A DNA stretch of 64,000 bases from Parablautia sp. Marseille-Q6255 (GTDB lineage Bacteria; Bacillota; Clostridia; Lachnospirales; Lachnospiraceae). Positions 34,838 through 42,677 of this stretch are shown here, piece by piece. The position numbers were made by a program, and so were the translations under genes. Position 1 is the stretch's first letter; every line of letters begins with the position of its first letter. Location: NCBI RefSeq assembly GCF_951230155.1, contig NZ_CATNVD010000020.1, forward strand, positions 1 to 64,000, given 5' to 3'. The notes below the pieces were generated by a model. That model saw nothing but the letters and a program-made list of their open reading frames with translations. It was not told the origin of the DNA and made no database searches.

Positions 34838-36103
34838 ATGATGCAGGAAAAAACGATAGAGCAGGCGGCAGTTTCGACGCAGCGCCTGTATTATGAGGAC
34901 AGCCACAAAAGCGAATTTACAGCGACAGTACTTGCGTGCAGGGCGTATAAGGACAAATACGGTATCCTGCTTGACCGCACATCATTTTTCCCGGAGGGCG
35001 GAGGACAGTTTGGAGATACCGGATGGCTCTGCAAAAAGGGAGAGGAGGGTGAGAATGCGCAGGAGCTGCAGACCCGGAGAGAGCAAAAGGCTGTCGCAGT
35101 GCTTGATACGCAGGAGAAGGACGGCATGATCTGGCATGTGACGGATCTGCCGCTTGAGGCAGGCGATGAGGTGGCGGGACGCCTTGATTTTGAGAAGCGG
35201 TTTGACCGGATGCAGCAGCACAGCGGGGAGCACATCCTCTCGGGTATTGTGCACCGCCTGTATGGGCTGGATAATGTCGGATTTCATCTTGGCGAGGAGC
35301 TGACAACGCTTGATTTTAATGGAGAGCTCTCCAAAGACCAGGTGCGCACGGTCGAGACACTGGCAAATCAGGCGGTGTTTGCCGATCTTCCGGTAGAGGT
35401 GCTGTATCCGGCGAAGGAGGAGCTCGCAGCTTTGGAGTACCGGAGCAAGATCGAGATAGAGGGACAGGTGCGGATCGTGCAGATTCCCGGTGTCGACCGG
35501 TGTGCCTGCTGTGCTCCGCATGTCGGCAGGACAGGAGAGATCGGTCTGATCAAGATCCTTTCCTGTGAGCGCCATCGCGGCGGCTGCCGTATGGTGATGG
35601 TGAGCGGGAGCAGAGCGCTTCAGGATTATATGCAAAAGCAGGAGAGCGTTGAGGCGGTATCTGTCGCGCTTTCCGCAAAGCAGGAGGCCGTCGCGCAGGC
35701 CGTTTTGCACCAGAAGGAACAGATCAGCGCGCTGCGGGAGCAGCTCAACCGGCTTCAGGCAGCCTCTTTGTCCGGACAGCTTGAACAGATCAGGCCGGAT
35801 CAGCAGGACGTCTGTCTCTTTGTTGAGGATTTTGATATGATCGCAGTGAGGAGCTTTGTGAATCAGGCGATGGAACGGTGCAGTGGCCTGTGTGCGGCAT
35901 TTGAAGGCACAGAAGAGGAGGGGTATCACTATATTATCGGAAGCAGCCGGCTGGATACGAGGACTGCTGCCAAAGCTCTGAGGGAGAGCTTTGGCGGGAA
36001 AGGCGGCGGCAGACCGGAGATGGTACAGGGCTTTGTGTGCGGCAAAGAGCAGGAGATCCGGGCGCTGCTTGCCCGGTGCGCAGCAGAGCAGACCGGCGAA
36101 TGA
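34838..36103 (+). CDS. Alanyl-tRNA editing protein (AlaX type with DHHA1 domain)
   Basis: A 421-residue stand-alone homologue of the editing half of alanyl-tRNA synthetase, expected to remove Ser or Gly wrongly attached to tRNA-Ala. The editing site zinc ligands are in QQHSGEHILSG and CACCAPHVGRTGEIG. The N-terminal beta-barrel part has TSFFPEGGGQFGDTG, and the C-terminal DHHA1-like domain has GGKGGGRPEMVQG. A coiled linker lies around residues 280-310. The start could be ATG 34838 or the next codon; GAGGTGA precedes both. Confidence 0.9.
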   Translation: MMQEKTIEQAAVSTQRLYYEDSHKSEFTATVLACRAYKDKYGILLDRTSFFPEGGGQFGDTGWLCKKGEEGENAQELQTRREQKAVAVLDTQEKDGMIWHVTDLPLEAGDEVAGRLDFEKRFDRMQQHSGEHILSGIVHRLYGLDNVGFHLGEELTTLDFNGELSKDQVRTVETLANQAVFADLPVEVLYPAKEELAALEYRSKIEIEGQVRIVQIPGVDRCACCAPHVGRTGEIGLIKILSCERHRGGCRMVMVSGSRALQDYMQKQESVEAVSVALSAKQEAVAQAVLHQKEQISALREQLNRLQAASLSGQLEQIRPDQQDVCLFVEDFDMIAVRSFVNQAMERCSGLCAAFEGTEEEGYHYIIGSSRLDTRTAAKALRESFGGKGGGRPEMVQGFVCGKEQEIRALLARCAAEQTGE

Positions 36104-36151
36104 GGCAGAATGCATGACAGAGAAAACAGAAAAAGAAGGGGAGGAATCCAC

Positions 36152-37174
36152 ATGAAAACAGTAAGACTGGGAAAAACAGAGATCGTGACAAATAAAAACG
36201 GCTTCGGCGCGCTTCCGATCCAGCGCATCAGCGATGAGGATGCGGTAAAAATCGTACGGAGAGCCTATGACAGTGGCGTGACGTTTTTTGATACCGCGCG
36301 GTTCTATACAGACAGTGAGCACAAGCTTGGTCTGGCGCTTTCGGAGGTCAGAGATCAGGTGTACATAGCTTCTAAGACAGCGGCAGTAAGGCCGGAGGAC
36401 TTCTGGAAGGATCTGGAGACAACGCTTACAAATCTGAAGACGGACCATCTGGATATTTATCAGTTCCACAATCCGTCCTTTTGCCCGAAGCCGGGAGACG
36501 AAAGCGGCGTATATGAGTGTATGCTTGAGGCGAAAAAGCAGGGAAAGATCCTGCACATCGGTATCACAAACCACCGTTTAGGCGTCGCGCGTGAGGCGAT
36601 AGCTTCGGGGCTGTATGAGACGCTGCAGTTCCCGTTCTGTTATCTGGCGACCGAGGATGATATCGCGCTTGTGCATGCATGTAAGGAGAAGGATATGGGC
36701 TTTATTGCGATGAAAGCGCTCTCGGGCGGCCTGATCACAAACTCTGCCGCGGCGTATGCGTTTGAAGTGCAGTTTGACAATGTGCTGCCGATCTGGGGTG
36801 TGCAGCGTATGCGTGAGCTGGAGGAGTTCCTTTCTTATATTGAGACTCCTCCGGTGATGACCGATGAGCTGCGTGCGCTGATCGAGAAGGACAGGAAAGA
36901 GCTGATGGGAGATTTCTGCCGGGGCTGCGGCTACTGCATGCCGTGTCCGGCCGGTATAGAGATCAACAACTGTGCCCGGATGTCCCTGATGATCCGCCGC
37001 GCGCCGTCGGATGCGCAGCTGACCGGAGAGATGCAGGCAAAGATGATGAAGATCGAGGAATGTCTGCATTGCAACCAGTGCATGAGCAAATGTCCATATC
37101 ATCTGGACACGCCAAAGCTGCTGGAAAAGAATCTGAAAGATTATAAAGAGATCCTTGCGGGAAAGGCGTACTGA
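36152..37174 (+). CDS. Aldo/keto reductase with C-terminal 4Fe-4S ferredoxin domain
   Basis: A 340-residue oxidoreductase. The barrel has the tetrad Asp and Tyr in FFDTARFYTDSE, Lys in YIASKT and His in IYQFHNPSF. The C-terminus adds cysteine motifs CRGCGYCMPCPAGIEINNC and CLHCNQCMSKCP, typical of the iron-sulfur subclass of aldo/keto reductases in anaerobes. ATG 36152 with GGGGAGGA upstream is preferred over the frame opening at 36110. The substrate is unknown. Confidence 0.9.
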   Translation: MKTVRLGKTEIVTNKNGFGALPIQRISDEDAVKIVRRAYDSGVTFFDTARFYTDSEHKLGLALSEVRDQVYIASKTAAVRPEDFWKDLETTLTNLKTDHLDIYQFHNPSFCPKPGDESGVYECMLEAKKQGKILHIGITNHRLGVAREAIASGLYETLQFPFCYLATEDDIALVHACKEKDMGFIAMKALSGGLITNSAAAYAFEVQFDNVLPIWGVQRMRELEEFLSYIETPPVMTDELRALIEKDRKELMGDFCRGCGYCMPCPAGIEINNCARMSLMIRRAPSDAQLTGEMQAKMMKIEECLHCNQCMSKCPYHLDTPKLLEKNLKDYKEILAGKAY

Positions 37175-37189
37175 CGCCTGTAAAAACAG

Positions 37190-37273
37190 TTCAGCCATAC
37201 AAAAAGTATACAGAAAATCTTCGTTTTCAAACAAATTTGGATTCAGATTTTTGTAACTTTGTGCATGGCTGAA
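37190..37273. repeat. Inverted repeat in the gap before the XRE gene
   Basis: TTCAGCCAT (37190-37198) and ATGGCTGAA (37265-37273) flank 66 bp of AT-rich sequence. It may be the 3' hairpin of either convergent gene, but the loop is long and no T run follows closely. Confidence 0.35.
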
Positions 37274-37337
37274 TTTTATAAAAACGTAATTTTGAAAATC
37301 CTGTAAAATGCAGAAGAAAAAGTGAGTCTGTAAAAAA

Positions 37338-37670
37338 TCAGGAGCCCTGCATATGAGCCAGATAACCATCGATATAGGCTTTGACTTTTTCACGCCCTGT
37401 CAGATCGAGCTTTCGGAACGCCTGAATAAGTGCTATTTCTTCTTCTTTTAGAGAATTTACTTGCAATGGTTCATATCTGTTGCTGGAAAGACCGAGGATA
37501 TAATCAATGTTGGCGTTGAATATTTCGCGCAATTTTAATAGTGATTTTACACTTGGAAAATATTTTCCCATTTCATATGCACTGATGGTCTCTTGTGAAA
37601 CTTCCAACTCAATGCTAAGACGGACCTGTGTAATTCCTTTTTCTTCTCTTAATTCCCGAATTCGATTCAT
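37338..37670 (-). CDS. XRE-family helix-turn-helix repressor
   Basis: A 110-residue DNA-binding protein. The HTH_3 domain is RIRELREEKGITQVRLSIELEVSQETISAYEMG, followed by SVKSLLKLREIFNANIDYILGLS, and the C-terminal half may form the dimer interface. It is divergent from the large surface protein gene at 37851. Two inverted-repeat sites lie in the space between them, one on the promoter of that gene, so it most likely represses its neighbour and itself. Confidence 0.88.
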   Translation of the reverse strand: MNRIRELREEKGITQVRLSIELEVSQETISAYEMGKYFPSVKSLLKLREIFNANIDYILGLSSNRYEPLQVNSLKEEEIALIQAFRKLDLTGREKVKAYIDGYLAHMQGS

Positions 37671-37696
37671 GAAAAATTCCTTTTTTGATTTATATT

Positions 37697-37780
37697 ACAA
37701 GTTTAGTTTATGAAAAGTAGAATTTAATATTCTAAAATATACAAGTTTAACTTGTAAAGAAAACAGGTGTATATTATAAT
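37697..37780 (+). promoter_or_regulatory. Promoter of the surface protein gene with repressor operators
   Basis: TTGTAA (37752-37757), 17 bp, TATAAT (37775-37780). The perfect palindrome ACAAGTT-T-AACTTGT (37741-37755) overlaps the -35 box, and a weaker copy ACAAGTTTAGTTTAT lies at 37697-37711 near the XRE gene. This arrangement fits XRE autoregulation and repression. Confidence 0.7.
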
Positions 37781-37850
37781 GAAAAAGAAGGAGTATGGAA
37801 GATAAACTATTATCTTGAAGAAAAAGTATTGAACAGGGAGGAGAATGGTG

Positions 37851-40781
37851 ATGAAAGTTAAAAAGAGCTGTATGAGGTTATTGATTATTGTGATAATCAC
37901 AAGCATTTGGTTTATGTCAGTGAATACTTTGCAATCGAAGGCAGCGCCAATTTCGGCAGGAGAAGTGCAGACACGTTTAAGTTCTGTAATGAAACAGTAT
38001 CCTAAGGGTTCTTTGTGGACACAGAGTTTTGCGGGCGGTTCGCAATGCTATGCATTTGCACACAAAGTATTTAATACGATTTTTGAACGCGGCAGCAGAC
38101 AGGTGGGGAATGGCGCACTTTCCAGCAATAGTACCTGTTACAAATTGAATAATGTTGCATCAGATATAACGACGATAGGAACTCTGGCACCGGGATACTC
38201 TCTGGCAAGTTTGGAATCGTTACTTGAAAAGGCGGCTCCGGGTGACTATATACAGGTAAAAAGAAATGGATCAGGGGGACCGCATTCCATGATTGTAGTT
38301 AATGTGAATGCAGGGTCAAATACTATTGAGATATACGATGCAAATGCAGTAGCCCAAAATACAGTGGGGCATTATACACAAACCTTTGATTATTTTAAAC
38401 AGAGAAACGCAGGGGTTTCGGTATATCGATATAAGGATTATATCAAAGGACATAACCCAGAGGGTGCATGCGATATCACAGGGATAGCAGGTGGAATTAA
38501 AATAACTGGTTGGGCATTGGACAAGGATAGAAAGTCAGAGGCCTTATCGATACATGTTTATGTGGGGGGACCAGCAGGTAAAGGAGAGTCACATGCAATT
38601 GCGGCAAATGTATATAGACCAGATGTTCCCGTTAATTTGGCAGATCCTGCTTTAGGAAATTATCATGGAATTGATAGCGTTATTCGTACACAAAAAACAG
38701 GAAAACAAGAGGTGTATGTGTATGCTATCAATGTGGGGGCTGGAACGGATCATACGATAATTGGACATACGACAATAAATATACCAAAAGATACAGAAAA
38801 ACCTAAAATTGCAAATGTTAAAGTGTCGAACATTACGAAGGATAGCTATACAGTTTCATTTACCGCAACAGATAATGTGGGAATTGACAAGGTTTGGTTG
38901 CCTTCATGGTCAGTGAATAATGCTCAAGATGATATTAAAGATGAATCGTATACAAAATCGGGAAATACCTATTCGTTTCAAGTAAAACGTTCTGTGCACA
39001 AAAATGAGTGTGGACCGTATCGAAGTGATATATATGTTTATGACAAGGCGGGCAATTATAATTGGGCGACAGTAAATGAAGCAGGGGTGTCGCTTTTACA
39101 TTATGAAGTGACTGATCCAGCTGTGTCAGCGACATGTACAACAGCCGGAAAGACAGCCGGAAAGCACTGCTCAGTATGTAAAAAAGTAATCACAGCCCAG
39201 AAAACGGTACCAGCGAAAGGGCATATGGAAGTAGTCGATCCAGCTGTGTCAGCGACATGTACAACGGAAGGCAAGACGGAAGGAAAGCACTGCTCAGTGT
39301 GTAAAAAAGTAATTACAGCACAGAAAACGGTACCGGCAAAAGGACATACAGAGGTAATCGATCCGGCAGTGGAAGCAACGTGTACGACGGCAGGAAAGAC
39401 GGCAGGCAAGCATTGTTCAGTATGTAAAAAAATAATTACGGAACAGCAAACTGTACCGGCAAAGGGACATACAGAAGTAGTCGATCCGGCAGTGGAAGCA
39501 ACGTGTACGACGGCAGGAAAAACGGCAGGCAAGCATTGTTCAGTATGTAAAAAAGTAATTACAGAACAGCAAACCGTACCGGCAAAGGGACATACAGAAG
39601 TAGTCGATCCGGCAGTGGAAGCAACGTGTACGACGACGGGAAAGACGGCAGGCAAGCATTGTTCAGTATGTAAAAAAGTAATTACAGAACAACAAACCGT
39701 ACCGGCAAAGGGACATACAGAAGTAGTCGATCCGGCAGTGGAAGCAACGTGTACGACGGCGGGAAAAACGGCAGGTAAGCATTGTTCTGTATGTAATGCA
39801 GTGATAACGGCGCAGCAGGTAGTTCCGGCGAAAGGACATACAGAAGTAATTGATCCGGCGGTATCAGCAACGTGTGCAACAGCAGGAAAGACCGCAGGAA
39901 AACACTGTTCCGTATGTGGCGCAGTGTTGGCAGTACAGCAGACGATTTCTGCGAAGGGGCATTATTACGGAAATGGTGTAATTACAAAAGAAGCAACGGA
40001 GTATGCTACCGGTATTATGACATATATATGTAATACGTGTGGCGATAGGAAAACAGAGATAATTCCAAAGAAAGTTTCCAAGCCGCAGGATAAGCCTTCA
40101 ATAGAGAAACCATTTGAACCTACTCGTCCGGCAGTGCCGCAAAGACCCGCGGAGACAGAAAAGCCGTTACAGTATCCGGAATCTGAAAATAAAGTATTGC
40201 CACAGGGCACGGTATTGCGCGACAGTACGAGTGAGGGAATCTATCGGGTGGCATCTTCGGGGGCGACACAAAAAGAAGTAACCTATGTGGGAACGACACA
40301 AAAAGGTTCGACTGTAAAAATTCCGAATACTGTAGTTTTGCAAGGTGTAAAATATGATGTGACAGTGATTGCGCCGCATGCTTTTGCAGGAAATAAAAAG
40401 CTGAAAAAGGTAGTGATCGGAGCAAATGTTGCAGTGATAGGGGATAATGCATTCAGTAATTGCGTTAATCTGAATTCAGTTGAGCTTGGGAAGAATGCGA
40501 AAGTGATAGGAAACAAAGCTTTCTATAAGTGTAGTAAGCTGAAAAAGATTAAAATTCCTGCACGAGTTGAAAAAATAGGAAAACAGGCATTTTATGGTTG
40601 CAAAAAATTGTCGCAGATCACAATTCAGACAAAGAAGCTGAGCACAAAAAAAGTAGGGCAAAAGGCATTTGAGAAAATCTATGATAAGGCAACAGTAAAA
40701 GTGCCCGGAAGTAAAATGAAAACGTATAAGAAGGTTTTGAGGGCAAAGGGAATCAGCGCAAGGGTAAAAATAAAAAAGTAA
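37851..40781 (+). CDS. Large secreted protein: peptidase-like, GBS_Bsp-like, 41-residue repeats and LRR_5 domains
   Basis: A 976-residue exported protein with a signal peptide (residues 1-33, ending SKA). Residues about 60-200 carry a Cys/His pair in GSQCYAFAHKVF and GGPHSMIVVNVN, resembling a papain/CHAP-like cysteine peptidase or amidase. A beta domain with GWALDKDRKSEALSIHVYV and a GBS_Bsp-like repeat follow. Residues 417-703 are seven tandem 41-residue repeats (HTEVVDPAVEATC, GKHCSVCKKVI, TVPAKG), each with a lone Cys and a CxxC. The C-terminus is BspA-like leucine-rich repeats (IGDNAFSNCVNL, IGNKAFYKCSKL). No LPxTG is seen. ATG 37851 has GGGAGGAG at proper distance. The gene is AT-rich compared with its neighbours, suggesting transfer. 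Confidence 0.85.
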   Translation: MKVKKSCMRLLIIVIITSIWFMSVNTLQSKAAPISAGEVQTRLSSVMKQYPKGSLWTQSFAGGSQCYAFAHKVFNTIFERGSRQVGNGALSSNSTCYKLNNVASDITTIGTLAPGYSLASLESLLEKAAPGDYIQVKRNGSGGPHSMIVVNVNAGSNTIEIYDANAVAQNTVGHYTQTFDYFKQRNAGVSVYRYKDYIKGHNPEGACDITGIAGGIKITGWALDKDRKSEALSIHVYVGGPAGKGESHAIAANVYRPDVPVNLADPALGNYHGIDSVIRTQKTGKQEVYVYAINVGAGTDHTIIGHTTINIPKDTEKPKIANVKVSNITKDSYTVSFTATDNVGIDKVWLPSWSVNNAQDDIKDESYTKSGNTYSFQVKRSVHKNECGPYRSDIYVYDKAGNYNWATVNEAGVSLLHYEVTDPAVSATCTTAGKTAGKHCSVCKKVITAQKTVPAKGHMEVVDPAVSATCTTEGKTEGKHCSVCKKVITAQKTVPAKGHTEVIDPAVEATCTTAGKTAGKHCSVCKKIITEQQTVPAKGHTEVVDPAVEATCTTAGKTAGKHCSVCKKVITEQQTVPAKGHTEVVDPAVEATCTTTGKTAGKHCSVCKKVITEQQTVPAKGHTEVVDPAVEATCTTAGKTAGKHCSVCNAVITAQQVVPAKGHTEVIDPAVSATCATAGKTAGKHCSVCGAVLAVQQTISAKGHYYGNGVITKEATEYATGIMTYICNTCGDRKTEIIPKKVSKPQDKPSIEKPFEPTRPAVPQRPAETEKPLQYPESENKVLPQGTVLRDSTSEGIYRVASSGATQKEVTYVGTTQKGSTVKIPNTVVLQGVKYDVTVIAPHAFAGNKKLKKVVIGANVAVIGDNAFSNCVNLNSVELGKNAKVIGNKAFYKCSKLKKIKIPARVEKIGKQAFYGCKKLSQITIQTKKLSTKKVGQKAFEKIYDKATVKVPGSKMKTYKKVLRAKGISARVKIKK
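39099..39959 (+). repeat. Seven tandem 123-bp repeats in the surface protein gene
   Basis: Seven units of exactly 123 bp, each coding 41 residues beginning His-x-Glu-Val. Units 3 to 6 are nearly identical at DNA level, which favours copy-number change by slippage or recombination. An eighth, much diverged unit (HYYGNGVITKEAT) follows. Confidence 0.9.
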
Positions 40782-40870
40782 GCTGAAAAGGAAACTCTGT
40801 AATCGGTAAAAGGTTGCAGGGTTTTCTTTTCTAAGAGCGATTTTTGAAAAATTTTGGAGCAGGTGAATTA

Positions 40871-42511
40871 TAAAAGTAACTTCCGGTTGTAAAAGTAACG
40901 TCCGGATGAAAGAGAAACTTCTGTTTTCAGGCAGGAAAACGGAAGTTTTTCTTGCCTAAAAGACTTTTTTTGTGTAAACTTTAAGTACAGTTCCGCTTTT
41001 TTGCGCATGCAAAGCGGAGCAAAGGGAGCTTTTTCTTTTTTTGTGAAAGACAAAGTTCCGTTGCCCAGAAGAATACATATGGGACGTGTGTTCATAGGGG
41101 CAAAATTAATGGTGTAAGGATAAGTCAGCGGTTGTGGCTGGCTTATTCTATTTTCAGCAGATACGGCTGAAGCGTTACGGAATCCGGTTCGATCCGTCTG
41201 ACACCCAGCTTATGCAGCAGCGTTTCCCCATAAAAGAAGGAAAAGACCTCATAAGGAGTTCTTCCGCCTAATACCTTTCGTGGAACGGAATTGATATGAT
41301 CGAACATAAGATTCAGATCTTTCTGCGTCAGGTGTTCGAGATTCCGCTGGTTCGGAAGGATATTCCGGACATAGTTGTGGTTATTTTCTACATGAGGTTT
41401 CTGGCTTGGTGTCTGTGGGTCGCAATAAAAGATATTTGTCCGTATCTGTCCGCTCTTTGGATTCTGTTCAAAGAGGGAGACTTTTTCAAACTCTGTCCCA
41501 CGGTCAGTGAGGATCAGGGAAAAGAGGCGGAAATAGTCGATGCCGAGAAGCTCCTGAAGGAAATCTAAGGCAGAAGCCATGGATTCCGAAGTTTTTTCCT
41601 GATGGAGGAATCCGATCATAAGTCCGGTATTCTGAAAAGAAAAGGTCTGGATATAAGGTCCTTGCGGTTGGTTGTACAGAGTATCCATCTCCGTTGTCGG
41701 GATGGAAGGATTGTCGGCAAGAAACGCGAGATAGTCTGAAAACTTATGCCCCTCATAGTTGACCGGCTCTCTGCGTTTTTTCAGCTTTTTGCGTTCGCGC
41801 ATGGAAACCTGTCTGCGCAGAGAGAAGTTATCAACGCCAAAGTCTTTAAAAACGCCGCCTTCGATGTAGGTGTAGAGGGATTTTACCGAAAGGGAGAGTT
41901 CCGGATGGTTAGCAAGGATCTGATAAAGGGACTGCCCTTTTTTGAGGAGCGGGGCAATGGTTTGTGCAATGAGTAGACGTTGCGGCTCTGAAAGATTAAC
42001 GCCCTGTCTGGAATCGGACAGGTGAAAGAGATAATCTTCGTGAGCATGACTGGCGTTGTAGAAGTAATGATCCAGCCGGCAGTGTTTGATGTCCGGACAA
42101 TGGTTGCAGGCGCCGACGGAGCGGTCACGCAGGGAACAGGACTGTTCGGCATAGGACGGGCAGGCTTCAGAACAGTATTTACGGGGTTTGCTGCACTGTT
42201 TAAAGTTTGAACAGATGACAGGTGAATTGAAGCGGTTGCGTGGTTTTAAGGTTCTATGCTTTTTGATTTCTTTTGCAATGGTAGTCGGATCTTTGTGGAG
42301 GGAACGGGCAATGGCTGTTTTGGACAAGCGCTTTTCGATGCCCTCCTGGATTATTTTTCTTTCTTCTAAGGTTAAATGTTTTGCTCTCATTATGTACATC
42401 CTTTCTCCCATGAACATCACAGGAAGAGGATAACCGGAAATAAGTCTTTCATAAAGCCTTAATGAAAAACAAGCTTCCGGAAGTGCGAAGAAGAACCGGA
42501 AGTTACTTTTA
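40871..42511 (-). mobile_element. IS30-family insertion sequence
   Basis: The element is bounded by perfect 18-bp inverted repeats TAAAAGTAACTTCCGGTT at 40871-40888 and 42494-42511, giving 1,641 bp. A second, near-identical copy of the end sequence (TAAAAGTAACGTCCGG) lies just inside the left end at 40890-40905. No 2-3 bp target duplication is obvious. Instead a 13-bp direct repeat, AAATTTTGGAGCA, lies nine bases outside each end (40849-40861 and 42521-42533). The right end is 46 bp from the rpoB -35 box. Confidence 0.88.
41143..42390 (-). CDS. IS30-family transposase
   Basis: A 415-residue DDE transposase. The N-terminal helix-turn-helix reads HLTLEERKIIQEGIEKRLSKT and SLHKDPTTIAKEIKKH; a cysteine-rich region (CSNFKQCSKPRKYC, CNHCPDIKHC) suggests metal binding. 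The catalytic core has Asp in TTEMDTLYN, Asp in LILTDRGTEFEK and Glu in PHVENNHNYVRNILP. ATG 42390 with AAAGG nine bases upstream is used; the longer open frame (to 42678) reads through the IS end. It appears intact. The 250 bp after it, inside the IS left end, hold a GGCAGGAAAA/TTTTTCTTGCC hairpin and no gene. Confidence 0.92.
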   Translation of the reverse strand: MRAKHLTLEERKIIQEGIEKRLSKTAIARSLHKDPTTIAKEIKKHRTLKPRNRFNSPVICSNFKQCSKPRKYCSEACPSYAEQSCSLRDRSVGACNHCPDIKHCRLDHYFYNASHAHEDYLFHLSDSRQGVNLSEPQRLLIAQTIAPLLKKGQSLYQILANHPELSLSVKSLYTYIEGGVFKDFGVDNFSLRRQVSMRERKKLKKRREPVNYEGHKFSDYLAFLADNPSIPTTEMDTLYNQPQGPYIQTFSFQNTGLMIGFLHQEKTSESMASALDFLQELLGIDYFRLFSLILTDRGTEFEKVSLFEQNPKSGQIRTNIFYCDPQTPSQKPHVENNHNYVRNILPNQRNLEHLTQKDLNLMFDHINSVPRKVLGGRTPYEVFSFFYGETLLHKLGVRRIEPDSVTLQPYLLKIE

Positions 42512-42556
42512 CATTTCTCGAAATTTTGGAGCAAGAAAAATTTGGGTAAAAAACTC

Positions 42557-42585
42557 TTGACAGCTACCTTTGGTTGCGATAAAAT
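42557..42585 (+). promoter_or_regulatory. Promoter of rpoBC
   Basis: Consensus TTGACA (42557-42562), 17 bp, TAAAAT (42580-42585), with about 90 nt of leader before rpoB. Confidence 0.85.
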
Positions 42586-42677
42586 GTAAGTTGCACTATT
42601 GTGCGGGATTATGCCCAATGGTATAACTATGCCCAAAAGTAGATTCAGACTGCAGAAAGAACAGAGGTGAAACATCA

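Noticed and set aside
39101-39655. 184-codon minus-strand frame across the 123-bp repeats
   Set aside because: Shadow of the repeat-bearing surface protein gene; the repeat length keeps the antisense frame open.
42480-42677. Ribosomal protein leader (L10/L12-type) before rpoB
   Set aside because: No rplJ or rplL gene lies upstream and the 90-nt leader shows no recognisable autoregulatory fold.
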